A stretch of 64,000 nt of DNA, taken from assembly GCA_022571515.1 (NCBI GenBank), contig JACZXQ010000003.1:25001-89000 (forward strand), read 5' to 3'. Source of the stretch: Gemmatimonadota bacterium. GTDB taxonomy: Bacteria > Gemmatimonadota > Gemmatimonadetes > Longimicrobiales > Gaopeijiaceae. Both the position numbers and the translations under genes were made by a program. Below, one piece after another: positions 10,267 through 20,259 of the stretch; the stretch's first letter is position 1, and every line of letters starts with the position of its first letter. The notes under the pieces were generated by a model, which ran no database searches, had not been told where the DNA came from, and saw only the letters and a list, made by a program, of their open reading frames with translations.

Positions 10267-11391
10267 GTGGACGAACTCTTACAGATCTCCGACTTCGGGC
10301 TGAGCTGGCTCGACGCGAGCGGCGGCTTTGCCGACATCGTGCTGTCCACCCGGGTCAGGATCGCGCGCAACCTTCAGGGGCACGCCTTCGGGCCGCGGGC
10401 CCGAGTGAGCGACCGTGAAGCGGTGTTGCGCCAGGTAAGGCTGACAGCGGAAAAGGTCCCGACGCTCGAGGGTGCCACTGTCGCAGAGCTTCCCAAGCTC
10501 GACGGCCGTACGAGGCGAATTCTGTTGGAACGCCGCCTGGCGTCACGCGAGCTTTTGGGCGACCCGAACACCGGGCCGGCGCGGGCGACTGCCGTGGTTC
10601 TTGCGGCCCGGGACCCCGTAAGCGTCATGGTCAACGAGGAAGATCACCTACGCCTACAAGGCCTCGCCTCGGGTCTTCAGCTCAAGGAAGTGTGGCATCT
10701 GGTCGATCGTCTGGATGAGGAGCTCGGACAGGACCTGTCGTACGCGTACCATCACGAATTCGGCTTCCTGACGAGTTGTCCGACCAACGTCGGGACCGGA
10801 GTGAGGGCCTCCGTGCTGATGCATCTTCCGGGCCTGGTGCTGACAAAGGAGATCAACAAAGTCCTGCAGGGGCTGAGCCAGGTGGGACTGACGTTCAGGG
10901 GACTGTACGGCGAAGGCTCTGAGGTCGTGGGGAATTTCTTCCAGGTCTCCAACCAGACGACCCTCGGCAGGACGGAGGAGGACCTGGTGGAGCATCTCGA
11001 CCGGACCGTGCGTCAGGTGATCCAATTCGAGTCCCAAGCACGTCAGGTCTTGCTGCGTGATGCAGCGCAAGTGACGGAAGATAAAATCTGGAGAGCATTG
11101 GGCTTGTTGACCTACGCCCGGTCGCTTTCGTTCGAAGAATTGATGAATTTATTGAGTGGCGTGAGGCTTGGTGTAGGCCTGAAACTTCTCCCAAACCTCC
11201 GTGTATACACGTTGAACAAACTCATGATTTTTACGCAAGCTGCTCACCTCGAGCAGGCAGCGGGAAGGGATCTCTCCTCGGCGGAAAGCGACGCGCACCG
11301 CGCGGCGTACGTACGGAGAATCCTGGCGACGGAGGGAGCGGTCGAACCGAACGAGGAGTCTGAGGCGCCCGAAGGGCCCTCTGTGAGGTGA
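10267..11391 (+). CDS. mcsB: Protein-arginine kinase McsB
   Basis: The 374-residue phosphagen-kinase-fold protein marks proteins by phosphorylating arginine, which targets them to ClpC-ClpP. The ATP-binding arginine segment STRVRIARNLQGHAF is at about residues 28-42. The active-site Cys region LTSCPTNVGTGVRASV is at about 170, and the NEEDHLRL motif at about 124. I chose GTG 10267. It lies 12 bases after mcsA and 17 before clpC. The length is slightly above that of Bacillus McsB because of a Glu/Pro-rich tail. Confidence 0.94.
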   Translation: MDELLQISDFGLSWLDASGGFADIVLSTRVRIARNLQGHAFGPRARVSDREAVLRQVRLTAEKVPTLEGATVAELPKLDGRTRRILLERRLASRELLGDPNTGPARATAVVLAARDPVSVMVNEEDHLRLQGLASGLQLKEVWHLVDRLDEELGQDLSYAYHHEFGFLTSCPTNVGTGVRASVLMHLPGLVLTKEINKVLQGLSQVGLTFRGLYGEGSEVVGNFFQVSNQTTLGRTEEDLVEHLDRTVRQVIQFESQARQVLLRDAAQVTEDKIWRALGLLTYARSLSFEELMNLLSGVRLGVGLKLLPNLRVYTLNKLMIFTQAAHLEQAAGRDLSSAESDAHRAAYVRRILATEGAVEPNEESEAPEGPSVR

Positions 11392-11408
11392 GGTGACCTG
11401 AGCGAATA

Positions 11409-13886
11409 ATGAACTACAACTTTACTGATCGTGTGCGAAAGGTCTTGGCGATGGCCCGCGAGGAAGCCATCCGCCTTCAGCACGATTACGTAGGTACCGA
11501 ACACATCCTCCTTGGCCTCATCCGAGAGGGTGAAGGTGTCGCCGCAGCGGTTCTCACCAACCTCAGCATCGACCTCGATCAGATCCACGAGCAGGTAGAA
11601 GAGTCGGTCAAGAAGGGCAAGGCGACCATCGCCCTCGGCGAGTTGCCGTATACCTCCCGCGCCAAAAAGGTACTGGAGTTCGCGATGGCGGAAGCGCGCG
11701 AACTGAACCACTCCTACGTCGGCACCGAGCACCTGCTTCTGGGGCTCCTCCGCGAGGAGAAGGGCATCGCGGCGCAGGTGTTGAACACTCTGGGAATCGG
11801 GCTGGAGGACGCACGCACCGAGACACTCAAGGTCCTCGGCTCCGATGTGACCCCGTCCGAGCCCGCAGGCATCGGGACTAGTGGGCCGTCGATCCCGGGC
11901 CAGGGCGACAAGAAGTCCAAGACTCCGGCGCTCGACCACTTCTGCCGTGATCTCACGGAGCTGGCCCGCCAGGGCAAGCTCGATCCGACGATCGGGCGTA
12001 CGACCGAGATCGAGCGCGTCGTCGAGATCCTCTGCCGCCGCAAGAAGAACAACCCTGTGCTCATCGGCGAGCCGGGGGTGGGTAAGACCGCGATCGTCGA
12101 AGGCCTGGCACAAAACATCTCGCGCGGCGAGGTAACCGAGTCACTGAAGGACCATCGCGTTCTGGCACTCGACATGGCCGCGGTCATTGCAGGCACGAAA
12201 TACCGTGGTCAGTTCGAGGAGCGCCTGAAGGCGGTCATGAACGAGATCTTGCAGGCGCAAACCGTGATCCTTTTCATCGACGAGTTGCACACGCTCGTTG
12301 GCGCCGGGGCCGCGGAAGGTGCGATCGACGCATCCAACATGCTCAAGCCCGCGCTCGCGCGAGGCGAACTCCAATGCATCGGCGCCTCCACGCTCAACGA
12401 GTACCGCAAGTACATCGAGAAAGACGGCGCTCTGGAGCGGCGCTTCCAGCCGGTGATCGTGGATCCGCCGAGTGTCGAGGATACCGTAGAGATCCTCAAG
12501 GGCCTGCGCACCCACTACGAGGACCACCATCGCGTGGTGATCCCCGACGAGGCGCTCGTGCAGTCGGCCAGGCTCGCGAACCGGTACATCACGGACCGGT
12601 TCCTTCCCGACAAGGCTATCGATGTCATCGATGAGGCCGGGGCCCGCGCTCGCATTGCGAGCCAGGTGCCGCCGCCCGAAGTCGAAGAGTTGAAGGACGA
12701 GCTCTCGGAGATCGCCGGAAGGAAGGAAGGCGCCATCCGCGATCAGGACTTCGAACGGGCTGCCGAGTTGCGTGACGAAGAGCGTGCGCTCCAGGAGCGT
12801 ATCAAGGGAGAGCAGGAACAGTGGGAAGAGGAGCGTAAGCGGCACCGGCCCGAGATCGCCGTGGACGACGTCGCGTTCATCGTCAGTCGATGGACAGGCA
12901 TTCCTCTCATGCGGCTACAGCAGACCGAGACCGACCGGCTCGTGCACATGGAGGATGAACTCCACAAGCGCGTGGTCGGGCAGAACGACGCCATCGCGGC
13001 CATCGCTCGCGCCATCCGGCGTAGCCGCGCCGGCCTCAAGGACCCGCAGCGCCCCATCGGATCGTTCATCTTTTCGGGGCCCACCGGGGTCGGCAAGACC
13101 GAGTTGGCTCGGGCTCTTGCCGAGTTCCTGTTTGCGGACCGTGAAGCCCTTATCCGTGTCGACATGAGCGAGTACATGGAGAAGTTTTCCGTGTCCCGGC
13201 TCATTGGCGCCCCTCCGGGCTACGTTGGTTACGAGGATTCCGGCGCTCTGACCAAAGCTGTGCGCAGAAGGCCTTACTCGGTCGTGCTCCTGGATGAAAT
13301 CGAAAAGGCGCATCCGGACGTCTTCAACATCTTGCTCCAGGTCCTCGACGAGGGCCACCTCACAGACAACTACGGGCGGGTGATCGACTTCAAGAATACG
13401 GTCTTGATCATGACGTCCAACCTCGGCGCCCGTGACATCTCGAAGGGTTCGGGGCTCGGGTTCCAGCAGAGCGACTCCAAGTCGAGCTACGAGGTGATGC
13501 GGAACAAGGTGGAAACCGAGATCGAGCGTACCTTCAATCCCGAGTTCTTGAATCGTGTCGATGAATCGATCGTGTTCCATCCGCTGTCGCGGGAGAACAT
13601 CACCGAGATCGTGTACATCTTGCTCGAGGATGTACGCCGTCGGCTCGAGGAGGAGGACTTGAAGCTGACGCTCACCGACGCGGCCGTGGCCTTCTTGGCT
13701 GACAAGGGATACGACGAAAGATTCGGCGCGCGGCCCCTCAAGCGGGCCATTCAGCGATATCTGGAGGATCCGCTCTCCGAGAAGATCCTCGTCTCGGCCT
13801 TCACGACGGGCGATGAGATCGTCGTCGATCTGGATGCAGGCGGTGAGGAGCTATCCCTGGAAGTTGCTTCTCACACGACGACGTGA
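11409..13886 (+). CDS. clpC: AAA+ protease ATPase ClpC
   Basis: This 825-residue Hsp100 unfoldase feeds substrates to ClpP. It has two N-terminal Clp repeats (about 1-150) that in Bacillus bind phosphoarginine. The first AAA module has Walker [14 protein letters not shown] at about 222. A middle segment with a UVR-type motif ([16 protein letters not shown], about 450) follows. The second AAA module has [14 protein letters not shown] at about 560 and ends with the usual D2-small domain. No clpP lies in the window. Placement behind mcsA-mcsB indicates an arginine-phosphorylation degradation pathway. Its stop overlaps possible upstream starts of bamA. Confidence 0.96.
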   Translation: MNYNFTDRVRKVLAMAREEAIRLQHDYVGTEHILLGLIREGEGVAAAVLTNLSIDLDQIHEQVEESVKKGKATIALGELPYTSRAKKVLEFAMAEARELNHSYVGTEHLLLGLLREEKGIAAQVLNTLGIGLEDARTETLKVLGSDVTPSEPAGIGTSGPSIPGQGDKKSKTPALDHFCRDLTELARQGKLDPTIGRTTEIERVVEILCRRKKNNPVLIGEPGVGKTAIVEGLAQNISRGEVTESLKDHRVLALDMAAVIAGTKYRGQFEERLKAVMNEILQAQTVILFIDELHTLVGAGAAEGAIDASNMLKPALARGELQCIGASTLNEYRKYIEKDGALERRFQPVIVDPPSVEDTVEILKGLRTHYEDHHRVVIPDEALVQSARLANRYITDRFLPDKAIDVIDEAGARARIASQVPPPEVEELKDELSEIAGRKEGAIRDQDFERAAELRDEERALQERIKGEQEQWEEERKRHRPEIAVDDVAFIVSRWTGIPLMRLQQTETDRLVHMEDELHKRVVGQNDAIAAIARAIRRSRAGLKDPQRPIGSFIFSGPTGVGKTELARALAEFLFADREALIRVDMSEYMEKFSVSRLIGAPPGYVGYEDSGALTKAVRRRPYSVVLLDEIEKAHPDVFNILLQVLDEGHLTDNYGRVIDFKNTVLIMTSNLGARDISKGSGLGFQQSDSKSSYEVMRNKVETEIERTFNPEFLNRVDESIVFHPLSRENITEIVYILLEDVRRRLEEEDLKLTLTDAAVAFLADKGYDERFGARPLKRAIQRYLEDPLSEKILVSAFTTGDEIVVDLDAGGEELSLEVASHTTT

Positions 13887-13939
13887 GGCTGGCTATTCTG
13901 CGCGATACAGGAGCCCGCATCATCCCGATTGGCATCGGG

Positions 13940-16348
13940 ATGCGACGATTAGCCACCCTCTCCGTCTTGATCACGATGTCGGCCGTGGTCGGCCGGCTCG
14001 AGGCGCAAGACGCGCCGCAAGAGAGTCGAGGTGGACCGGTGCACGTGGACTCGGTGGCTATCCACGGCAACGTCCGCCAAGCTGACGTCACGATCCTCGA
14101 TATCGCCGGCCTGTCCGCAGGAAACACCTACACAATCTTCGACATCCAGGGCGCGACCAAGCGTCTTTGGGCGTCGGGCCAGTTCCTCGACATCAAGATA
14201 TCGGCGCTCGGGACCGTCGGTCAGGGCGTGACGCTGGTCATCGACGTGGAGGAGGCCGACCTCCTCCGCAACATCGTGATCGAAGGGCTCGAGCACGTAA
14301 GCGCGAGCGCGGTCCGCGAGACCGCCGACCTGAGGCCGGGGGTGCCATTCTCTCCGGCCAAGCTGCATGTGGCCAAGCGCTTTATTCGGGACGAGTTGGC
14401 AGGCGAGGGCATCCCCTTCGCCAGGATCGACGACCGGATCGAACCCGTATCGAACCGGCCCAAGGAGATCGTTCTCTTTCTGGACGTGACCGAAGGCACA
14501 CGTATCACGGTGGCCGGCGTCACCTTTACGGGCAACGAGGTGTTCACCGACGACGAGCTGCGTGGGGCCATGCAGATCAACTCTGAGGGCTTCTGGTGGT
14601 GGAAGCAGGGCTCGTACGACCGCGTCCGCTTCGAGCAAGATCTTCGCGTCAACCTGCCAGAGCGCTACGCCAGCCACGGCTACCTCGACTTTCAGGTGCT
14701 TCGGGACAGCCTGATCATCGACGAACAGACCGGTAAGACGCGCATCGAGATCGAGGTGATCGAAGGCGATCAGTACTTCATCAACGACTTTACCATCTCG
14801 GGCAACGCGCACTTCGCTACAACGGATCTCGAGGGCTACTTCCGCAGGAGGAGTGGTGGGCTCTTCAGCCGACTCGGCATTGGAGGCGGCGACCCCGAGG
14901 CCGAGAATGAAATCTTCGACCTCACTTCGTTCGAGGATGCTGTGCGGCAGATTAAAACGGGCTATGACAATGAGGGCTATCTGTTCTCGCGGGTCGAGCC
15001 GAGAGTCGTCCCCCGGCCGCGGACGGAGGGCGAGCCGCCCACGGTCGATCTGCTCGTCCAGATCGAAGAAGGCCCACAGGCTTTTATCGCTCGGGTGGAC
15101 ATCGAGGGCAACGAGTACACTTACGAGCGCGTGATCAGGGAGAAAATCTTCCTCCTGCCGGGCGATGTGTACTCCCTCGACCGGGTGATTCAGAGTTACC
15201 AGAATATCGGTTCGCTCGGCTACTTCGAGATGCCGCTTCCCGAGCCCAACATCGATGTAGAAGGCGGCGACGTGAACATCACGTTCACGGTCAAGGAACA
15301 GCCCACCGGATCGGTGAACTTCGGCACGTCCGTCGGCGGTGGCACCGGAATTTCCGGGTTCGTCGGCTACGACCAACCCAACCTGTTCGGCCAGGCGAAG
15401 AACGGAAGTTTCCGCTGGGATTTCGGACGATTCGCCAACAACCTGTTGTTCACCTACACGGATCCGGCATTGTTCCAAAGCCGGGTCTCGGGATCGCTCT
15501 CGCTCTTCAATGCTCGAGACCGCTTCATCACGTTCAGCTCCGGGCGCCGGAAGCGGATTGGTGGCAGCTTGCGTTTCGGCTTTCCGCTGCCCAACTCACG
15601 CTTCACGCGACTGTTTGTCGGATACGGCCTTTCGCGCACGGCTTTCACGCTGAGGGATGGGGCCGAGGACACCTCGCTGTTCGGCCGCCAGGCGGGCGTG
15701 CAGTCCACCGTGTCGTTGGGAGTCACCCGCCAGACGTTGAACCATCCGCTCTTCCCGACGGCCGGTTCACGCCAGAGCCTGAACCTCGACTTCAACGGCG
15801 GCCCGCTCGGTGGTGACGGCAACTTTACGAAGTGGACGGCAGAAGGCACCTGGTGGGTGCCTGTCGGGGTACTCGGAGGCGGCGGCCAGGCAGGGCAGGG
15901 CATGCAGCTGACGACCGGCGTATCCCTGAAAACCGGCGGGGTGGTCGGGAATACCGACCGATTCCCGTTCGAACGCTTTTGGATGGGCGGCGTCCAGTTC
16001 GGTGAACAACTCCGGGGCTACGACGAGACGTCGGTCACCCCGCTTGGATTCTTTCCTGAAGGATCGCGGACCATTGCCGACATCGACCGGCTCGGCAACG
16101 CCTTCCTTTCGATGACGGCCGAGTTTCGGATCAACGTAGGCGGCCAGCTCGCGTTGTCGAGTTTCTTCGAGGCGGGCAACGTCTACCGGTCTCCCCAAGA
16201 AATGGATCCTGCGAAGATGTTCCGGGGAGCCGGTTTCGGGATTCAGCTCGTGACTCCGTTCGGCCCCGTGGGTCTCGATTATGCGTACGGATTCGACAAA
16301 CCCGTGCCCGGATGGCAGCTGCACTTCCGGCTCGGACCTGGCTTCTGA
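13940..16348 (+). CDS. bamA: Outer membrane protein assembly factor BamA
   Basis: The 802-residue Omp85 protein inserts beta-barrel proteins into the outer membrane. A signal peptide (RRLATLSVLITMSAVVGRLEA) precedes five POTRA domains (for example VDSVAIHGNVRQADVTILD and VAGVTFTGNEVFTDDEL). A C-terminal barrel from about residue 450 ends in phenylalanine (HFRLGPGF). ATG 13940 gives the best signal peptide. A GTG at 13883 overlapping the clpC stop would add 19 residues and could be the translationally coupled start. ompH follows at once, as is usual for the Bam-Skp-Lpx cluster. Confidence 0.93.
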   Translation: MRRLATLSVLITMSAVVGRLEAQDAPQESRGGPVHVDSVAIHGNVRQADVTILDIAGLSAGNTYTIFDIQGATKRLWASGQFLDIKISALGTVGQGVTLVIDVEEADLLRNIVIEGLEHVSASAVRETADLRPGVPFSPAKLHVAKRFIRDELAGEGIPFARIDDRIEPVSNRPKEIVLFLDVTEGTRITVAGVTFTGNEVFTDDELRGAMQINSEGFWWWKQGSYDRVRFEQDLRVNLPERYASHGYLDFQVLRDSLIIDEQTGKTRIEIEVIEGDQYFINDFTISGNAHFATTDLEGYFRRRSGGLFSRLGIGGGDPEAENEIFDLTSFEDAVRQIKTGYDNEGYLFSRVEPRVVPRPRTEGEPPTVDLLVQIEEGPQAFIARVDIEGNEYTYERVIREKIFLLPGDVYSLDRVIQSYQNIGSLGYFEMPLPEPNIDVEGGDVNITFTVKEQPTGSVNFGTSVGGGTGISGFVGYDQPNLFGQAKNGSFRWDFGRFANNLLFTYTDPALFQSRVSGSLSLFNARDRFITFSSGRRKRIGGSLRFGFPLPNSRFTRLFVGYGLSRTAFTLRDGAEDTSLFGRQAGVQSTVSLGVTRQTLNHPLFPTAGSRQSLNLDFNGGPLGGDGNFTKWTAEGTWWVPVGVLGGGGQAGQGMQLTTGVSLKTGGVVGNTDRFPFERFWMGGVQFGEQLRGYDETSVTPLGFFPEGSRTIADIDRLGNAFLSMTAEFRINVGGQLALSSFFEAGNVYRSPQEMDPAKMFRGAGFGIQLVTPFGPVGLDYAYGFDKPVPGWQLHFRLGPGF

Positions 16349-16364
16349 TGGGAGTTTCCACGTG

Positions 16365-16907
16365 ATGCGCCGCGCTAGCCTCCCGATCGCAGCAGTGCTG
16401 GTTTTCCTGTGGGGAACGCCGGCTGCGGCCCAAACCGATCTTCGACTCCGCTACGTCCACTCGCAGGCCATCTTGGCCCAGAGCCCCGAGGCCTCTGTGG
16501 CTCGGGACCAGTTCAAGCGGGACATGCTCCCGTACGAGAACGAGCTACGGGGGATGGAGGAGCGCATCAGCCAACTCCTGGCCCAATACAGCGCGCAGCA
16601 GCTCACTCTGACGTCTGCGGCGCGAAACCTCCGCCAGCAACAGATCGTCGATCTACGTTCGGGCTACGAAACGCGCGTGCAGGAGATCGAAGTGGAGGCG
16701 GCCAAGCGGCAGGAGGAACTGATGAGTCCCATCATGGAGAAGATCAACACGATCATTCAACAACTCCGTACCGAGGGCGGCTATGCATTCATCTTCGATG
16801 CCTCCGCGGGTGCCCTCCTGGCGGCGGACGAGGCCTTCGACCTCACAGCGGAAGTCGTGCGCCGCCTCAACGGACAGCCCTCGGGATCAGGAGGCGGCGA
16901 GCGATAG
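16365..16907 (+). CDS. OmpH/Skp-family periplasmic chaperone
   Basis: The 180-residue product has a signal peptide (RRASLPIAAVLVFLWGTPAAA) and then a long helical, Gln/Glu/Arg-rich coiled coil (about 50-130) typical of Skp/OmpH. Skp trimers hold unfolded outer-membrane proteins on the way to BamA. The start is either ATG 16365 or the adjacent GTG 16362; GGAG at 16351-16354 can serve both. It lies 16 bases after bamA and is followed by a hairpin with nine T residues. Confidence 0.88.
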   Translation: MRRASLPIAAVLVFLWGTPAAAQTDLRLRYVHSQAILAQSPEASVARDQFKRDMLPYENELRGMEERISQLLAQYSAQQLTLTSAARNLRQQQIVDLRSGYETRVQEIEVEAAKRQEELMSPIMEKINTIIQQLRTEGGYAFIFDASAGALLAADEAFDLTAEVVRRLNGQPSGSGGGER

Positions 16908-16942
16908 AATCCTCGCCCATGGTCTCCGGACCTGTCATTCCT

Positions 16943-16989
16943 CCGCTTTCGTGCCGGAACATTCCAGCTTCGGGAGCGGGTTTTTTTTT
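16943..16989 (+). terminator. Intrinsic terminator after ompH
   Basis: CCGCT (16943-16947) pairs with AGCGG (16975-16979), with an inner stem CCGGA/TTCGG, and is followed by a run of nine T at 16981-16989. The stem is interrupted, so partial read-through into lpxD is likely. Confidence 0.5.
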
Positions 16990-17016
16990 CTTTGACCACT
17001 TTATGGAGCCCCTGCG

Positions 17017-18081
17017 ATGACCCAGGACGCACCGGATCATGCCGACACACTGACGGTCGCCGAAATCGCCGCGTTGGTGAACGGCACGGTGAGGGGCGAC
17101 GGATCCGTCTCCATCCGTGACGTCGCTCCCATTCACCAGGCCCTTTCCGACGAAATCGGCGTGCTCTTCGACCGGCGCTATCTGAAATATGTGGGGGAGT
17201 CCCGGGCCGGCGCCGTGTTGCTCTCCTCGGAGTTCTCCGATTCCGTGGACCCAGAGACGAACTGTGTGATCGTCGATGACGCGCGACTTGCGCTCGGGGC
17301 GCTCGTAGCTCGTCTACATCCTCCGGAGCCGGCGCCAGCCGGGATCCATCCAACCGCCGTGATCGGCCGAGGGGTGGTGCTGGGCGAAGAGGTTTTCGTC
17401 GGGCCCTACGTGGTACTCGAGGATGGCGCGACCGTGGGTGATCGGACACGATTGCACGCACACGTCGTGGTGGGTCGAGAGGTCGCTATCGGAAGCGACA
17501 CGGTAATCCACCCCCACGTGGTGCTCTATCGAAGCGTCGTTCTCGGAGACCGCGTCGTGCTGCACTCGGGGGTCCGCATCGGCGTCGACGGATTCGGCTA
17601 TGCGAGCACGCCGGCCGGGATCGAAAAGATCCCTCACGTGGGAGGCTGCATGATCGGCGACGACGTCGAGATCGGCGCAAACACGTGCATCGACCGCGGC
17701 ACGATCGGTGTCACCAGCGTCGGGGCGGGCACCAAACTCGACAACCTCGTGCAACTCGGTCACAACGTCGATGTGGGACCGAATTGCCTCATGGCGGCCC
17801 AAGTGGGCATCGGCGGCTCGACCCGGATCGGCGCCAGGACCACCTGGGGCGGGCAGTCGGGCGCGATCGACCACATGGTTGTTCCCGAGGGTGTGACGGT
17901 AGCCGGCAAAGCCGCCATCACGCACGACGTCGAGCCGGGCGAGGTGGTGGCGGGATTCCCCGCACGCAGGCTCAAGGACTTCCGCCGTGCCATGGCGGGA
18001 CTTTACAGGCTCGACGGCTTGAGGCGGAAGGTCAGAGAGGTAGAGAAGGCCGTGGCGGATCTCCAGGCGGGTGCATCATGA
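17017..18081 (+). CDS. lpxD: UDP-3-O-acylglucosamine N-acyltransferase
   Basis: LpxD adds the N-linked hydroxyacyl chain in lipid A synthesis. The 354-residue protein has the N-terminal uridine-binding domain (EIAALVNGTVRGDG) and a left-handed beta-helix of hexapeptide repeats from about 105 (AVIGRGVVLGEEVFVG onward). The catalytic-His segment is LDNLVQLGHNVDVG at about 245. A helical C-terminal extension (about 320-354) follows. It comes after ompH, as in the conserved bamA-skp-lpxD-lpxA-lpxB order. Confidence 0.95.
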   Translation: MTQDAPDHADTLTVAEIAALVNGTVRGDGSVSIRDVAPIHQALSDEIGVLFDRRYLKYVGESRAGAVLLSSEFSDSVDPETNCVIVDDARLALGALVARLHPPEPAPAGIHPTAVIGRGVVLGEEVFVGPYVVLEDGATVGDRTRLHAHVVVGREVAIGSDTVIHPHVVLYRSVVLGDRVVLHSGVRIGVDGFGYASTPAGIEKIPHVGGCMIGDDVEIGANTCIDRGTIGVTSVGAGTKLDNLVQLGHNVDVGPNCLMAAQVGIGGSTRIGARTTWGGQSGAIDHMVVPEGVTVAGKAAITHDVEPGEVVAGFPARRLKDFRRAMAGLYRLDGLRRKVREVEKAVADLQAGAS

Positions 18082-18166
18082 AATCACCTAGGTCGCCCTA
18101 TGCGTTTTCGTTAACTTTTTTAGCTGTGGACCACCCGGATCTCAACTGGCGGCGACTACCCGGATC

Positions 18167-19453
18167 ATGAGCCCCGACACGCAAAAAACCGTTGTTACCC
18201 GCGTTTCGGTCGAAGGTATCGGCGTGCACTCGGGTGAGCCCGCGGTCCTGACCTTTTGTCCCGCCGAGCCGGACACGGGTGTACGCTTCCGGCGTGTGGA
18301 CCTCGAGGGCGCTCCGGAAATTCCAGCAGATCTCGCCCATGTTGCGGCTACCGATCTCGGCACGAGTCTCTGTGAGGGAGACGTACAAGTGCTTACGGTC
18401 GAACACGTGCTCGCCGCCCTCGCAGCCCATCGCGTGGACAACGTGATGCTCGAGCTTGCGGGCCCGGAGCCGCCGATCCAGGACGGCAGTTTCGCCGCCT
18501 ACTTCGACGCCATCGAGGAGGCCGGCCTTGCCGATCAGGGCGTACCGGCCAAGGTCGTGGAGATTACCGCACCGCTGGAGCTCAGGCTGGACTCGGGTGC
18601 CTCGTACGTCGCTGCGCCCAACCCGAGTCTGCGGATATCGGCGACGATCGACTTCGACCACCCGGCCATCGGGCGCCAATTCGGCACCTTCGACATTACG
18701 CGGCAATCATTCGAGTCGGAGCTGGCGTCCGCGCGAACGTTCGGGTTCAAGGAGGATGCCGAAGCGCTTCACGAACGCGGCCTCGCACTGGGCGCCTCCC
18801 TCGAGAATACTGTAGTGCTGGATGACCACCGCGTCCTCAATGACGAGTTACGTTTCCCGGACGAGTTTCTCCGCCACAAGGTGGGGGACATCGTCGGTGA
18901 CCTGGCACTCCTTGGGGCCCGGATAAGGGGCCACATCGTGGCGGACCGCCCCAGTCATGAAGGCAACGTCGCCCTGGCTCGAGCGCTGGCCGGGCAAGAT
19001 CGAAGAAAGCGAGGCAACGGAGTCGTGGACATACAGCGGATCATGAAGTGCCTGCCACATCGCTACCCGATGCTTCTCGTCGACAAAATCCTCGAGTTCG
19101 AGGCCGAGAAGAGAATCGTCGGTGTCAAGAACGTCACGATCAACGAACCCTACTTTCAGGGCCATTTCCCGGACCATCCGATCATGCCCGGTGTGTTGTT
19201 GATCGAGGCCATGGCTCAGATCGGCGGCTTGCTGCTCATGGAGAGCGAGGAGCATCCGGAAGACAAGGTCGTGTATTTCATGTCAATGGATCGCGTGAAG
19301 TGGCGCAAACCTGTGGTGCCCGGTGACCAAGTGGTCTTCGAACTCGAGTTGCTTCAACGCCACGGCACTGTATTCCGTATCGGTGGCGTCGGCAAAGTGG
19401 AAGGCGACGTTGTGGTGGAGGGGGAATTGACGGCCAAGGTCATGGACAGATGA
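18167..19453 (+). CDS. LpxC-FabZ fusion: lipid A deacetylase and hydroxyacyl-ACP dehydratase
   Basis: The 428-residue protein joins two enzymes. Residues about 4-285 are LpxC, the committed zinc deacetylase of lipid A synthesis. Its metal ligands are expected in EHVLAALAAHRVDN (about 85) and HKVGDIVGDLALLG (about 230), and SHEGNVALARAL carries the late His. Residues about 288-428 are FabZ, which dehydrates 3-hydroxyacyl-ACP, with HRYPMLLVD and the HFPDHPIMPGVLLIEAMAQ helix. Both enzymes draw on 3-hydroxyacyl-ACP pools, so the fusion may balance lipid A against phospholipid. The arrangement is known from other phyla such as Bacteroidota. lpxA overlaps by 4 bases. Confidence 0.95.
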   Translation: MSPDTQKTVVTRVSVEGIGVHSGEPAVLTFCPAEPDTGVRFRRVDLEGAPEIPADLAHVAATDLGTSLCEGDVQVLTVEHVLAALAAHRVDNVMLELAGPEPPIQDGSFAAYFDAIEEAGLADQGVPAKVVEITAPLELRLDSGASYVAAPNPSLRISATIDFDHPAIGRQFGTFDITRQSFESELASARTFGFKEDAEALHERGLALGASLENTVVLDDHRVLNDELRFPDEFLRHKVGDIVGDLALLGARIRGHIVADRPSHEGNVALARALAGQDRRKRGNGVVDIQRIMKCLPHRYPMLLVDKILEFEAEKRIVGVKNVTINEPYFQGHFPDHPIMPGVLLIEAMAQIGGLLLMESEEHPEDKVVYFMSMDRVKWRKPVVPGDQVVFELELLQRHGTVFRIGGVGKVEGDVVVEGELTAKVMDR

Positions 19454-20259
19454 GCGAGATCGCCATCGGCACCGGCGAGCGGTATGAGGCCCGGATTCAT
19501 GAAACGGCCATCGTTCACGAGGGCGCGCGCCTGGGTCAGGACGTTGTCGTGGGCCCCCACGCGATCATCGGTCCGGGAGTAACGATCGGCAACGGGACCC
19601 AGGTCGGCTCGAACGTCCTGATCGAGCGAGACACCACAGTCGGACAGCAGTGCCGCCTCTCTCACGGCGCTGTTCTCGGTACCGACCCCCAGGACCTCAA
19701 GTACGAGGGAGAGGCTTCCCACCTTTACGTGGGCGACAGAACCGTGGTGCGCGAGTACGCAACGCTTAATCGGGGCACGAAAGCGTCCGGCAAAACGGTG
19801 GTTGGAAGCGACTGCCTGATCATGGCCTATGCTCACGTCGCACACGACTGCGAGATCGGCAGCCACGTGATTCTGTCCAACTCCGTGAATATGGGAGGAC
19901 ACGTCACCATCGAGGATTGGGCCATCGTGGGCGGGGTCACCGCAATCCACCAGTTCGTGCGTATGGGTGCACATTCTTTCTGTGGAGGGGGTTCACGCAT
20001 TCCGCAGGACATCCCACCGTACCTGCGAGCAGCGGGGAACCCATGCAAGCTCTACGGCCTCAATACCGTGGGGTTCGATCGGCGCGGTGTCTCCGACGAC
20101 GTCAGGCGTGCCCTCAAGAAAACCTATCGGATTCTGTTCCAGTCCAAGCTGAACCTGTCTCAGGCGCTCACAAGGGCCGAGTCCGAGGTTGAGCAGATCC
20201 CGGAAGTCAGGCACCTGCTCACCTTCATTCGGGACAGCGAGCGGGGCATCACCACCTGA
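19450..20259 (+). CDS. lpxA: UDP-GlcNAc acyltransferase LpxA
   Basis: LpxA catalyses the first acylation of lipid A synthesis. The 269-residue protein is almost all hexapeptide beta-helix (ARLGQDVVVGPHAIIGPGV, GSDCLIMAYAHVAHDCEIG), with the catalytic His near 130. The C-terminal helical domain contains NTVGFDRRGVSDDVRRALKK, typical of LpxA. It overlaps lpxC-fabZ by ATGA and the following oxidoreductase by TGATG. Given its neighbour, the natural acceptor might be UDP-GlcNAc3N rather than UDP-GlcNAc; that is speculative. Confidence 0.95.
   Translation: MSEIAIGTGERYEARIHETAIVHEGARLGQDVVVGPHAIIGPGVTIGNGTQVGSNVLIERDTTVGQQCRLSHGAVLGTDPQDLKYEGEASHLYVGDRTVVREYATLNRGTKASGKTVVGSDCLIMAYAHVAHDCEIGSHVILSNSVNMGGHVTIEDWAIVGGVTAIHQFVRMGAHSFCGGGSRIPQDIPPYLRAAGNPCKLYGLNTVGFDRRGVSDDVRRALKKTYRILFQSKLNLSQALTRAESEVEQIPEVRHLLTFIRDSERGITT

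Noticed and set aside
13949-15478. Long minus-strand ORF (509 codons) opposite bamA
   Set aside because: High-GC antisense shadow; bamA itself has clear POTRA and barrel sequence and the minus-strand product shows no recognisable motif.
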